This document shows, piece by piece, positions 16,812 through 25,972 of a stretch of DNA of 64,000 bases. Source of the stretch: Citricoccus sp. SGAir0253. GTDB lineage: Bacteria > Actinomycetota > Actinomycetes > Actinomycetales > Micrococcaceae. Position 1 is the stretch's first letter. Each line of letters starts with the position of its first letter. The translations under genes and the position numbers were made by a program. The stretch covers positions 62,001-126,000 of the forward strand of contig NZ_CP039425.1 in the NCBI RefSeq assembly GCF_005877055.1, in the 5' to 3' direction. The notes beneath the pieces are model-generated. The model saw only the letters and a program-made list of their open reading frames with translations. It was not told the DNA's origin and made no database searches.

Positions 16812-18305
16812 GTGGACGAGAAGGCGAGCTTCGACGTCGAGTCGGTTCCGGCGTTCCCGCTCCTGACCCTGTGGTGGGACGAGGACGCTGGCCGCACCGA
16901 GCTCAACGGGGTGCCCGTGGAGGTCACCCCCGGCCAGGACGTGCGGCAGGCGGCCATCGGGGCCGTCGCGCGGCAGGTGGGTGAGCGGGCCCTGGACGCC
17001 GTCCGGGTCCGGGTGCTCTCTGCCACCGGGGAGGCGTGGGACATGGTGGTCACCGCCAGCGGAGGCGTCTACGACACCACCGCCGAGGAGTCGGAGCCGG
17101 CCCGGCCCGCCGCGGCCCAGCGCCGACGGTGGCTGCTCATCGGCGCCTGCGCCCTGGGCGGCCTCGCCCTAGGCGGGGTCGGGGCGGCCGTGGCCGTCTC
17201 CGTCGCCGGGGACGACGCCACCGAGCAGTGGGTGGTGCCCGGGGCGGACCAGCAGATCCCGATCGCCCTGCCCGAGCCGTTCTCCCCGCGCGCGGCCTGG
17301 TCGGTGCCCGTGGCGGAGGACTCCGACGTGGCCGTGCTCGACACCGGACACGTCCTGTCCGCCGATCCCGACGGCACCCTGACCGCCCGGGTCCCGGAGA
17401 CCGGCCAGCCGGCCTGGCGGGGCACGGGCGCCCCGGAGGACCTCACCACCGCCGTGTACACCGACTGGGCCGGCACGCCCTCCCTCGTCGCCCACGCCGG
17501 GACCGAACTGCGCGTGTGGGACCTGCGCACCCCTGCCGACGGGTCCACCGTCCCGGCCGCCTCGGTGCGGCTGGAGCATTCCTGGCGGGTCGAGGTCCGC
17601 GGGGCCCGACCCCTGGTGGACAAGGGTCACTGGACCGTGGGCCTGCCCGCTCCCGGGGCTCGCCTGCACGACGTCGTCATTCCTGCCGGCTCCCGGGCCT
17701 TGACCGCCACCGCCGAGGGCCACGTCATCACCGCCTCGGCCGCCACCTTGCACACCGTCACCGTCGAAGGCACCGTGACCGCCGAACGTCCCTTGGCGCC
17801 CCCGGCCGGGACCACCGGCGCCCCGGACGCCTCGTGGATGCTCGACGCCGAGACCGCCCTGCTCGGCTGGGACACCGACGCCGGGGACACCGTCATGGCC
17901 CTGGTGAACCTCGCCGACGCCACCACCCTGGCGACCGCCGAGGTCCCCCACGCCCCCGACCAGCGCCAGCAGCCCCTGGTCGACCCTGCCGGGCGCGCCG
18001 CGGCCTTCGACACCCTCGCCCTCACCTGGGGCGAGAAGCCGGTGCTGCGCCCGCTGGAGCGGTTCGAGACCGCCACCGTGGACGGGACCACCGCCTACGG
18101 GCTGGCCGACCGCACCGACCCGGCCAGCCTGGACCTGGCCTCCCTCGACTCCGCGCCGCAGCCGTGGTCGACGTACACCGATGAGGACCCCGCCCCGGAC
18201 CTCGTGGACGACGGGGCCGCCTACGTCGTCGCCGACACCTTCGAGTCCACCGTGCTCTACCGCTCCGAGCCCGATTCGACACCGGCCGACCCGCAGGAGA
18301 AGTGA
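16812..18305 (+). CDS. Membrane-anchored propeller-like protein of transfer cluster
   Basis: A 497-residue protein with a cytoplasmic N-terminal domain of about 100 residues, one transmembrane segment (WLLIGACALGGLALGGVGAAVAVSVAG), and a large extracytoplasmic part. The outer part is rich in short beta-type repeats ending in W/G/D motifs, reminiscent of a PQQ- or WD-like propeller. The GTG at 16812 directly after a G-rich stretch is the best available start but is uncertain. It lies 20 bases after the HTH gene, and its stop overlaps the next gene by TGATG. Its role is unknown; the arrangement suggests a scaffold linking a cytoplasmic ATPase to the envelope. Confidence 0.6.
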   Translation: MDEKASFDVESVPAFPLLTLWWDEDAGRTELNGVPVEVTPGQDVRQAAIGAVARQVGERALDAVRVRVLSATGEAWDMVVTASGGVYDTTAEESEPARPAAAQRRRWLLIGACALGGLALGGVGAAVAVSVAGDDATEQWVVPGADQQIPIALPEPFSPRAAWSVPVAEDSDVAVLDTGHVLSADPDGTLTARVPETGQPAWRGTGAPEDLTTAVYTDWAGTPSLVAHAGTELRVWDLRTPADGSTVPAASVRLEHSWRVEVRGARPLVDKGHWTVGLPAPGARLHDVVIPAGSRALTATAEGHVITASAATLHTVTVEGTVTAERPLAPPAGTTGAPDASWMLDAETALLGWDTDAGDTVMALVNLADATTLATAEVPHAPDQRQQPLVDPAGRAAAFDTLALTWGEKPVLRPLERFETATVDGTTAYGLADRTDPASLDLASLDSAPQPWSTYTDEDPAPDLVDDGAAYVVADTFESTVLYRSEPDSTPADPQEK

Positions 18306-19723
18306 TGATCCGCATCCAGATGGCCTCCCCCACCCGCGCCGTGCTCCACGACGGCGACCAGACCGCCGAGGTCACCTGCGCCGACGGCGGCCAGCTCATC
18401 GACGCCGTCATCGAGCACCTCGTGCGCCGGGCCCGCCGCGACGGCACCCGGCTGAGCGTGCAGACCGACGACACTCCGCCGGCCTGGCTGGCCGTGGACC
18501 CCTCCGGCACCGTCGAGCAACTCGACCACCAGCCCGACCAGCTCCCCACACCTCAAGAGGCATCCACTGCCCCCACATCGGGGGTGAAGGGTGCCCGCGA
18601 GGACGTGGTCGCGGTCGCCGCGCCGGCCGAGCCCGCACTGGCCGCGGTCACCACCGGTCCCGCCACGCGGCGCGCGAACTCCTTCACTCCCGCGCCCCCG
18701 CAGCCGGCGTCCGCTCCCGCTTCGGCGGCGGCTGAGGCCGTCGCCCCGGCCGGGGCCGTGGAGGCGCCCCGGCGCAGCCTGCGGGAGACCACGTTCCTGG
18801 TCCCGGACACCACCATCGAGCCGGCGGGGCAGGGCTGGCGGGCCGCCCTGAACCGGCTGGGGCTGCGCATCCCGCCCTCGGTCGCCGAGCTGGCCGAACG
18901 GGCGGACGTGGCCACCGTGTCCCAGCACTGGCCCGGGCCGCGCACCGTGGCCGTGGTCAACCGCAAGGGCGGGGCCAACAAGACCCCCACCGTCGCCCTG
19001 CTGGCCGCGGTGCTCGCCCGCTACGGCGGCGGACCCGTGCTGGCCTGGGACAACAACGAGTCCCAGGGCACCCTGGGCTGGCGCACCGAACAGGGACCGC
19101 ACACCGCCTCCGTGCTGGACCTGGTGGACTCCTCCACCCGGCTGCTCTCGCCCGAAACCTCCACGGCGGACCTGGCCCACTTCGTGCACCACCAGCCGGC
19201 CGACCGGTACGACGTGCTGCGCTCGGACGGCAACGACGAGGGCGACCACGAGGTCACCGCCGAGGAAGTCGACATCGCCCACAGCGTGGCCTCCCGGTTC
19301 TACCGGATGATCATCATGGACTCCGGCAACACCGCCCGCTCGGCGAACTGGCGGCGGATGATCCACCACACCGACCAGCTCGTCGTCCCGGTCACCGCCA
19401 TGGAGGACCGCGCCGAGGCCGCCCTGCTCACCCTCCAGACTCTCGAGGCCCGCGGCGGGCATGACGCCGAACTGGCCCGCAACGCGGTGGTCATCGTCTC
19501 GGAGTCCACCGACGCCGCCCGCGGCCTGGGCGGGGAGGCCCTGAAGCGAGCCCGCGCCGAGGCTGCCCGCATCGCCGAGGGGTTCACGCCGCTGGTCCGG
19601 GCCGTGGTCAGGGTCCCCTACGACCCGGCCCTGGTGCGCGGGGTGATCCGCTACGACAACCTGCGACCGGGCACCCAGCGGGCCTGGCTGGCCGCCGCCG
19701 CGGCCGTCGCCCAAGGCTTCTGA
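18305..19723 (+). CDS. ParA/MinD-like ATPase of transfer cluster
   Basis: A 472-residue protein. The first 180 residues hold a small conserved N-terminal domain and a Pro/Ala-rich linker. The C-terminal part is a ParA/MinD-type ATPase with the deviant Walker A NRKGGANKTPTVALLA, an unusual form in which the GVGKTT core is replaced by GANKTP. A Walker B-like RMIIMDSGNTARSANW and DQLVVPVTAMEDRAEAALLTL follow. It resembles the SCO5717-type proteins of actinobacterial mobile elements. The ATG at 18305 overlaps the upstream stop as TGATG, with a GTG one codon earlier. It probably positions or regulates the transfer machinery rather than partitions the replicon, which has its own ParA at 25301. Confidence 0.78.
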   Translation: MIRIQMASPTRAVLHDGDQTAEVTCADGGQLIDAVIEHLVRRARRDGTRLSVQTDDTPPAWLAVDPSGTVEQLDHQPDQLPTPQEASTAPTSGVKGAREDVVAVAAPAEPALAAVTTGPATRRANSFTPAPPQPASAPASAAAEAVAPAGAVEAPRRSLRETTFLVPDTTIEPAGQGWRAALNRLGLRIPPSVAELAERADVATVSQHWPGPRTVAVVNRKGGANKTPTVALLAAVLARYGGGPVLAWDNNESQGTLGWRTEQGPHTASVLDLVDSSTRLLSPETSTADLAHFVHHQPADRYDVLRSDGNDEGDHEVTAEEVDIAHSVASRFYRMIIMDSGNTARSANWRRMIHHTDQLVVPVTAMEDRAEAALLTLQTLEARGGHDAELARNAVVIVSESTDAARGLGGEALKRARAEAARIAEGFTPLVRAVVRVPYDPALVRGVIRYDNLRPGTQRAWLAAAAAVAQGF

Positions 19724-19735
19724 GGACGCACCGAC

Positions 19736-20809
19736 GTGGACACCTCCCGCTCCCTGCTGCCCGTCGGCGCCGCGGCCGCCGTCGTGGGCCTGCTGATCCT
19801 GCTGCCGGTGGTGCTGCTGACCCTGAACAACCAGGCCCAGCCCGCCCAGGCCGGGTGCGCCCCCGTTGGGGGCGCCACGGGTGGGGTCCCCGAGCAGTAC
19901 CGGGCTGCGGTGGATGCCGCCGCGGCCGAGGCGGGGGTGCCGGCCGCCCTGGTGGCCGCGCAGATCGAGGCCGAGTCCGGATGGAACCCCACCGCCGTCT
20001 CCCCTGCCGGGGCCCGCGGAATCGCCCAGTTCATGCCCGCCACTTGGGCCGACTACGGGGCCGGGGCCGACCCCTTCGACCCGGACGCCGGCATCGGCGC
20101 CCTGGGCCGGTACCTGAAGGACCTGCGCGGCCAGGTCGGACACCTGGCCCAGAGCGAGGCCCAGCGCCTCGAGCTGGTCCTGGCCGCCTACAACGCCGGC
20201 CCCGGAGCCGTGCTCCAACACCAGGGCGTCCCGCCCTACGCCGAGACCGCGAACTACGTGCAGAGGATCACCCGGGCCGCCCAGCTGGACTACTCCGCCG
20301 ACTGCATCCCCGTCGGCGGGCAGATCCTCGGGGACCTCGGCACCGGGCAGTGGACCCACCCGCTGCCCGGCGGCAGGCTCACCAGCACCTTCGGGGCCCG
20401 ACCCTGCCCGGCCGGGGTGCCCTCCTGCACCCAGTACGTCACCAACCACGCCGGCATCGACCTCGCCGGCGGGGGCACCGTCGTGGCCCCCACCGACCTG
20501 GTCATCCGTGCCGCCGGGGACTCCATGCCCGGGCACGAGTACATGGGCACCTTCGTATTGGCCACCATGACCGAGAACCCGGAGCTGAACTTCCAGTTCC
20601 ACCACTGCGCCCCCGGCACCCTGCGCGTGGCCACCGGGGACACCGTGGCCGTCGGCACGCCCCTGTGCACCGAAGGGGCCTCCGGCAACGCCTCCGGGAC
20701 CCACCTGCACTTCCAGATCACCACCCCGGCCGCCCCCGGGGACGTCCCCAGCCGGGAGCACGCCGTGGACCCGCGCCCGATCCTCGCCCAGAAGGGAATC
20801 ATCCTGTGA
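19736..20809 (+). CDS. Lytic transglycosylase plus M23 peptidase (VirB1-like)
   Basis: A 357-residue bifunctional cell-wall hydrolase. After an N-terminal membrane segment (AAAAVVGLLILLPVVLLTL) comes a soluble lytic transglycosylase domain (residues about 55-165) with the catalytic Glu in QIEAESGWNPTAVSPAGARGIAQFMP and the AAYNAGPGAV block. An M23/LytM-like domain (about 190-350) follows, with TNHAGIDLAGGG and the zinc-site GTHLHFQI. In conjugation systems such enzymes open the peptidoglycan for the mating channel. GTG start at 19736, 12 bases after the ParA-like gene; its stop overlaps the next gene by GTGA. Confidence 0.85.
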   Translation: MDTSRSLLPVGAAAAVVGLLILLPVVLLTLNNQAQPAQAGCAPVGGATGGVPEQYRAAVDAAAAEAGVPAALVAAQIEAESGWNPTAVSPAGARGIAQFMPATWADYGAGADPFDPDAGIGALGRYLKDLRGQVGHLAQSEAQRLELVLAAYNAGPGAVLQHQGVPPYAETANYVQRITRAAQLDYSADCIPVGGQILGDLGTGQWTHPLPGGRLTSTFGARPCPAGVPSCTQYVTNHAGIDLAGGGTVVAPTDLVIRAAGDSMPGHEYMGTFVLATMTENPELNFQFHHCAPGTLRVATGDTVAVGTPLCTEGASGNASGTHLHFQITTPAAPGDVPSREHAVDPRPILAQKGIIL

Positions 20810-21339
20810 GACGACCCTGGATCGCCCTGACCGCCACCGTGGCCGGCGGCGCCGCGGTCGGTGCCACCGCCGCGGCCCTCATCGTCCCTGCACTCGCCCC
20901 GGTGACCCCGGCCCCGACCGTGACCCCCTCCCCCGCAGCCGCCACCAGCGCCCCGGCCCTTACCGAGCGCGAAGGCCTCGCCCTCGAGGCCGCCCGCATC
21001 ATGACCACCTGGACCCCGGCCGAGGACCACAACCGCACCGCCGCCGAACAACGCGCCCGGCACCTGATGACCAGCCAACGCGCCAAGGCCGTCATCGCCC
21101 CCGAGCGGCCCGCCACCGGATCCGAATGGCTCGAGGCCGCCGAGCGCGGCGCCACCTCCAGTCCGACCGTGGAGCTCAACACCGCCACCGAGCTGAGCGA
21201 CACCGGGGTCTCCGTCACCGCCACGTGGACCTGGGACTCCCCCGACGGCAGCGAGATCCCCACGGACCCGGCCATCCAGCCGCGCATCTACTTCTTCGAG
21301 TTCACCGAGGACAACGAGATCCATGACTACACGTATTAA
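20806..21339 (+). CDS. Secreted or membrane-anchored transfer-cluster protein
   Basis: A 177-residue protein with an N-terminal hydrophobic segment (WIALTATVAGGAAVGATAAALIVPALAPV), a Pro/Thr-rich linker and a C-terminal domain (GVSVTATWTWDSPDGSEIPTDPAIQPRIYFFEF). The topology and C-terminal beta-rich sequence resemble other small exported components of actinobacterial conjugation clusters. The GTG start overlaps the hydrolase stop as GTGA. No named family is recognised. It is the last gene of the plus-strand transfer operon before the small DNA-binding gene. Confidence 0.65.
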   Translation: MRRPWIALTATVAGGAAVGATAAALIVPALAPVTPAPTVTPSPAAATSAPALTEREGLALEAARIMTTWTPAEDHNRTAAEQRARHLMTSQRAKAVIAPERPATGSEWLEAAERGATSSPTVELNTATELSDTGVSVTATWTWDSPDGSEIPTDPAIQPRIYFFEFTEDNEIHDYTY

Positions 21340-21397
21340 TTTTCCTCCGGCGTGTCATACGGAGCCAAGTGATTTCAGAAACCTTAGTGTGGTGTAC

Positions 21398-21628
21398 ATG
21401 ACTACACAGGTCCGTTCTCGCCGAGCCGGCCGCCCCTCCAAGGGCGAACGGCATGTCATGACTGCCCGCGTTCCCGTCGCCACCGCTGAGATCGTTTTTC
21501 GTCTTGCCGAGGCCCGGGGCATTCCCGCCAGCGAATTCATTGCCGAAGCAGTGCAGGAGAAACTGGCGCGCACCGACCTGTCCTTCGTCGAGACCCAGCA
21601 GGAGCTGCCGCTGCAGAAGAGCGCCTAG
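21398..21628 (+). CDS. Small ribbon-helix-helix-like DNA-binding protein
   Basis: A 76-residue protein. A basic start (RSRRAGRPSKGERHVMTARVPVATAEIVFRLAEARGIPASEFIAEAVQEKLA) looks like a ribbon-helix-helix repressor. The ATG at 21398 is preferred to an upstream in-frame ATG at 21323 inside the preceding gene. Both candidate starts lie in copies of the same 11-base direct repeat (CATGACTACAC at 21322 and 21397), so the repeat may be an autoregulatory operator. A clear terminator follows. It probably controls the transfer or rep genes around it. Confidence 0.65.
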   Translation: MTTQVRSRRAGRPSKGERHVMTARVPVATAEIVFRLAEARGIPASEFIAEAVQEKLARTDLSFVETQQELPLQKSA

Positions 21629-21637
21629 AAACAGCAG

Positions 21638-21661
21638 AAGGACCCGCGCCAACGGGTCCTT
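21638..21661 (+). terminator. Terminator between tra and rep genes
   Basis: Perfect 9-bp inverted repeat, AAGGACCCG and CGGGTCCTT, with a 6-nt loop, 9 bases after the small DNA-binding gene. AT-rich sequence follows. It separates the transfer cluster from the replication gene. Confidence 0.75.
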
Positions 21662-21764
21662 CCACAGAAATATTTGATTTGTCCGCCCATGACCTCGAGG
21701 GCTAGCAACCGATTAGGTCACGGGCTCTACCTTCTGCGTCCGCCAAGACGCTTCCGGAGGCTCG

Positions 21765-23744
21765 ATGCCTACTATAGCCGTACCCACCACTGCGCGAAAA
21801 GCGACCACGCCACAGCCGTGTCCCACCGCTGCCTGGTCCCTGACCCGTGCCCTGAGTCCGCGCCCCAGCGTGCGCGTGGCTGTGGCCGATGCCACCGGTG
21901 CTGTCCTGAACCAGTACGGCTCCCACCGGCGCACGAACGCCGCTGCCCCGGCCACCCCTTGGGCCGTCTACCTGGCCGGCACCGACCACCGGTACCGCCT
22001 CCTGGCCTTCGACCTCGACGCCAAGAACCCCGGCACCGCCGCACTGGCTGCCCGTGATGCCGAGACCATTGCCGGCCTGCTCCGCGACGCCGGTCTGTCC
22101 GCACTCGTCTGTGCCTCCGGTCCCTCCGGCGGCCGCCACGTCTGGACCGCCGTGGCCGACTCCGTCGAGGCCGACACCGTCGCCACCCTCGCCCGCCTGA
22201 CCCGGCACCTGTGCCCCACCCTGGACCTGGCCCCCCTGACCAACCCCGCCACCGGCTGTGTGCGCCCGCCGGGCACCCCTCACCGGGCTGGCGGTGCCTC
22301 TGCTGTCCTCGCCGGGGACCTGGACAGCCTGCTAAATCCCCCTGGCACCGCCGGCCACGTGCGGGGCCTGGTCGAGCACCTGGCCACCCTGGTCGGTGCG
22401 TCCGAGCCGGTGGGTCCGCTCGAGGCGCACCGGCCGGTGCCCCTGGACGACCACGGCCACCCCTACCTGCCCGGCCCGCGCCGTGAGCTGCCGGCCCCCA
22501 GCCGGGCCGCCCTCGCCGAGGACGCCTCCGCAGGGGATGCCTCCGCCGTTCTCTGGCGCGTGCTCATCGGGGCGGCCTTCGCCCGCTGGAAACACGCGGA
22601 CATCGCCGCCCTCGTCGAGACCAGCCCCGGGCTGGAACACCTGCGCACCTACCGGCACTCCACCGGCACCACCACCCACCGAGCGCGCCGCACTCCTCAG
22701 GACGCCGCCGCCACCCTGGCCCGCCAATGGGCCAAGGCCGTGACCCACGTGGCCACCAGCCCTCGGCAGATCGGCGAGGACCCCACCTTCGACGCCCGTG
22801 CCGACGCCATCGCCGCCCACGTCCGCGACCTCCAGGGCCGCGCCGATGCCGCCGCCGGACGCTGGACCCACGGCCGGGGCCCCGCCGACCGCCGCATCCT
22901 CGACGTCCTGTGCCTACTGGCCCTCCAAGCCCTCACCCCCGAGCTCGAGGCCGACACCCGCCGGCTGGCCCTGCTGGCCGGTCTCGGCCGCGAGACCGCC
23001 CGCACCGCCCTGCTGCGACTAGCCGCCGACGGGTGGATCACCCAGACCAAGGCAGCCGAGGGACCCCACGGGGCCCACTGGAGCATCCACCCCCACCGCG
23101 ATATCCACAGTCAGGACCTCATAGGTCGGTCACAAGCGGACCCGCGCCCCGCAGGGGCCGGGGTCGCAGAGAGACTCACGCTGCTCGCCACCCTCACCGA
23201 GCGCACCCGCGCGTGCGCTCACGACGTCTTCACGCTGGGACCTGGCCTCGGGCACCTGGCCGGGAACCTCTACGCGCGCACGACCACGGAATTCCTTAGC
23301 CTGGGCGACCTGACCGCCGCGATCGGCGGCACCCTGGCCCATACCGCTCGCATCCTCGACCGCCTTACCAGTGCCGGCCTGCTCATCCACTCCCCCACGG
23401 GGTGGCGACGCCACACCACCGACCACCGCCACTCCGCTGCCAAGCGCCTCGAGGTCGATGGTCGTCTGGCCGAACGGGCCGCCCGCTACCGCGTCGAGCG
23501 CGAGCTCTGGGCCTGGTGGCAGGCCGAACAGGCCTGGATGACCGCACCCCGCCGGACCGCGGCCAGCCGACGCGCCGGCCCTGGCCAGCTCACGCTCACC
23601 CCTGAGCTCGGCACCAACGCCTACGGTGCTCACCCCCGGCGCGCGGACGGTAAGGCCGACTACCGCCAGGCCCGGCGTCTGCTCAGTACTGGGAGGGCGC
23701 TTACCGGGCGCCGACGGCCGGAGCGCTCGGCCGCTGCAGCCTGA
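21765..23744 (+). CDS. Plasmid replication initiator with AEP primase domain
   Basis: A 659-residue protein. Its N-terminal part (residues about 30-200) shows the archaeo-eukaryotic primase layout: YRLLAFDLDAKN supplies the paired catalytic aspartates, CASGPSGGRHVWTAV the SGGRHV motif with its His, and NPATGCVRPPGTPHRAGG the later conserved block. The C-terminal half has two winged-helix-like segments (RLALLAGLGRETARTALLRLAADGWI and LTAAIGGTLAHTARILDRLTSAGLL), as expected for origin binding. Primase-type initiators of this kind are known from actinobacterial plasmids. It is followed by 1.5 kb of noncoding DNA with clustered repeats, the likely origin, and then the partition genes. Confidence 0.8.
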   Translation: MPTIAVPTTARKATTPQPCPTAAWSLTRALSPRPSVRVAVADATGAVLNQYGSHRRTNAAAPATPWAVYLAGTDHRYRLLAFDLDAKNPGTAALAARDAETIAGLLRDAGLSALVCASGPSGGRHVWTAVADSVEADTVATLARLTRHLCPTLDLAPLTNPATGCVRPPGTPHRAGGASAVLAGDLDSLLNPPGTAGHVRGLVEHLATLVGASEPVGPLEAHRPVPLDDHGHPYLPGPRRELPAPSRAALAEDASAGDASAVLWRVLIGAAFARWKHADIAALVETSPGLEHLRTYRHSTGTTTHRARRTPQDAAATLARQWAKAVTHVATSPRQIGEDPTFDARADAIAAHVRDLQGRADAAAGRWTHGRGPADRRILDVLCLLALQALTPELEADTRRLALLAGLGRETARTALLRLAADGWITQTKAAEGPHGAHWSIHPHRDIHSQDLIGRSQADPRPAGAGVAERLTLLATLTERTRACAHDVFTLGPGLGHLAGNLYARTTTEFLSLGDLTAAIGGTLAHTARILDRLTSAGLLIHSPTGWRRHTTDHRHSAAKRLEVDGRLAERAARYRVERELWAWWQAEQAWMTAPRRTAASRRAGPGQLTLTPELGTNAYGAHPRRADGKADYRQARRLLSTGRALTGRRRPERSAAAA

Positions 23745-25300
23745 ACGACCAGGCCGCAAGAACCAGTCCACCCCTCCCCCACCGACCGTCTACCCGTATC
23801 CCGGGCATGACGCTCCTTGAGATACCCCACTGCGGTCCTCTCGGGTTATGTCGAAGACTGGCTTCCAGAGCTCCTCCACGACAGAAGGGTGCAGAAGACC
23901 ACCGCGAAACCATGGGGCTGGGGATGGGGCACCATGGCGGGCCCCTCCCCCACCAGCGGACGGCCCAGTAAGGTCTGGAACGGACGGCGGGCGGCCGTTG
24001 GGAGACTCCGTCAGCACGCCACCGTGCGCGTGGCTCCCCGTCTCCCCGGCCTCATTCCGTGCCCCGTGTGTCCGGGCACCATTCGGACGGGCCGTCCTTC
24101 ACCGCCTCGACCAGGCGGCGGGGCGCAACCCCCAGACCTCCTTCGTGAGTAACAGACTCGCAGACTACGAGAGTCCGGTAGTTCGGGACTAACAGAGTTG
24201 TGGCCCTCCGCCGCCGACCTTGGGAGATAACGGCGTAGGCGAAGCAGCCACAGGGCTTGTACCGGCCGAGTCGATCATCCCCTTTCTAGCGTCCCCCCAG
24301 GGGCCTGGCGGTTTGAGCGCCGTCCCGCCTTTGCACTCCTGCCCTGCCGGAACCGCCCTCCCCTCTTCCCCGTGGCCACGGGGTGCCCCTGCATCAGGAT
24401 GTGGTCAGTAGGAGTCTGTCACGCCGGGAGTCTGTGAGTACGGGACTCTGGAGCCCCGGGAAAGCGCATGCCCCCTAGCGCCGACAGGAGAGGTAAACAC
24501 TCCACAGAGCCTCGAACGTGACTGACCCCGACCACTAGAGACCAGCCCCGTTCGCCTTCAGGTAGACGGGGCAAACTGCCGGCGCTCGACAACCACGCAA
24601 TGCCGGAGTCTGTTAGTAACAGAACCATGTACTGACGGATATGTGACGAGGGCTTGCATCCACGAGGAGGCCGCACGTGGCACGTCCTTCCCATCGTGCG
24701 CCCGTGTCAGGGTCCCCACCCGTTGCGTCAAGAACACCCGAAGTCTGGTACTGACAGAGTCCCGTACTGCGGGACCGACCCCAGACGACCCTTCCGGCTG
24801 CCAGCCGGTGATGTCACTGCCCCGGAGCCAGGGGGCGAAGGCGACTCGCTCGCCATGCTCGGCAACTAGCGAGGGGTCTCGAGAACGCGGAAGTAAGTCC
24901 TGCGAAGCGTGCATCTTTCGGCGCTTCTAATAACAGAGTCCCTGAATGACAGAGTTTGGGAGACAGGGTGCGCCGCCATCCGTGGACGAAGGGCACGCCC
25001 AACGTAGCCCTACTGGCGGAGCCGCTGGCATCCCTGCCGGGAGGGGGCTTGGTCGCGGGGAAGGAAGGGCTTTGGCCGCCCGGCCTCGCGACCAGGGTGG
25101 CCCGAACTGCTCGATGACTCACAGGCTCACTGAGTCTGTCAGTGACGGTGTCTGCGAGTGGCGGCGTGGCGGTCTCGCCTTCTCGTTCATCTTGCCTAGT
25201 CTCAAAGAAACAGACGGACAGACTCCAAGGGTCTGTCAGCCACAGAGTCTGTAAGTTCGAAGACCGTCGTCGGGCATCAATCCAGGAGAAGGGAACGCGG
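23745..25300. repeat. Noncoding origin/centromere region with 16-bp iterons
   Basis: No credible gene lies in these 1.55 kb. From 24148 it carries seven clusters of a degenerate 16-bp unit, ANTNACAGASTNCCGN, in head-to-tail pairs: 24148-24203, 24408-24453 (minus), 24602-24638, 24742-24773, 24929-24960, 25128-25156 and 25217-25256 (minus). Well-conserved units are ACTGACAGAGTCCCGT at 24750, AATAACAGAGTCCCTG at 24929 and the reverse unit CCGGGAGTCTGTGAGT at 24424. Clusters start 90-260 bases apart. The last is 45 bases before parA. The position between rep and parA fits oriV iterons, a parS centromere, or both. 23745-24147 shows no repeats. Confidence 0.8.
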
Positions 25301-25972
25301 ATGAGGATCGTCGCCGTAGTCAATGAGAAGGGCGGTGTCGGCAAGACCACCACCGTCATGGCCCTAGCGGCCCTCGCGGCCGAGACCGACCAGGTCCTCG
25401 TGGTTGACCTGGACCCTCAGGGGTCGGCCATGGACTGGGGGAGTGCTGCCGAAGCTGCCGGCAAGGAACTGGCGTTCCAGATCGTCACGGCGCGGAACCC
25501 TCAGGACCTGGGTCAGATGCGGGAGCTCGACTTCGACCTCATCATCGTGGACACCCCTGGTAACCTCCAGAACGCCGATCTGCTGCGGCAGATCGCCGAG
25601 TACTGCGACCATGTCATCCTGCCGACCGAGCCCACGGCGATGGCCGTCCGGCCCCTCGTGCGCACCTGGCAGGACGTGGTCGACCCCACCGGCACCCCCT
25701 ATTCCGTGCTATTGACCCGCACCGACCCCCGCGTCCCACGCGATGTGGAGGACACCCGGGAGCTGCTATCAGGCTTGAGCCTGACGGTGCTCGAACCCCA
25801 CGTGCGTTCCTATAAGGTCCACGAACGCGCCTCCATCGATGGGACGGTGGTCACCGGATACGAGAAGAATCGGATGAGCGAGAAGGCCGCCGGGGACTAC
25901 CGCGACGTGCTCACCGCCCTGCGCGAGCAGTGGGAGTCCGAGGACACCTCGGTCAAGGGTGGTGTCGCCTGA
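25301..25972 (+). CDS. parA: ParA partition ATPase
   Basis: A 223-residue Walker-type ParA, the small type Ib form. It opens directly with [25 protein letters not shown] (deviant Walker A with signature Lys), then [16 protein letters not shown] (A') and [13 protein letters not shown] (Walker B). The ATG at 25301 is preceded by AGGAGAAGG; an open frame upstream to 25142 runs through the iterons and is not coding. The gene overlaps its partner by TGATG. It moves or segregates the plasmid by binding nucleoid DNA in the ATP state. Confidence 0.9.
   Translation: MRIVAVVNEKGGVGKTTTVMALAALAAETDQVLVVDLDPQGSAMDWGSAAEAAGKELAFQIVTARNPQDLGQMRELDFDLIIVDTPGNLQNADLLRQIAEYCDHVILPTEPTAMAVRPLVRTWQDVVDPTGTPYSVLLTRTDPRVPRDVEDTRELLSGLSLTVLEPHVRSYKVHERASIDGTVVTGYEKNRMSEKAAGDYRDVLTALREQWESEDTSVKGGVA

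Noticed and set aside
24148-25256. CRISPR-like array
   Set aside because: Units are 16 bp, degenerate, in both orientations and adjoin without spacers of constant length; no cas gene is present.
25142-25300. N-terminal extension of ParA
   Set aside because: The extension runs through the iteron cluster and lacks ParA similarity; the ATG at 25301 has a strong ribosome-binding site and begins directly with the P-loop strand.
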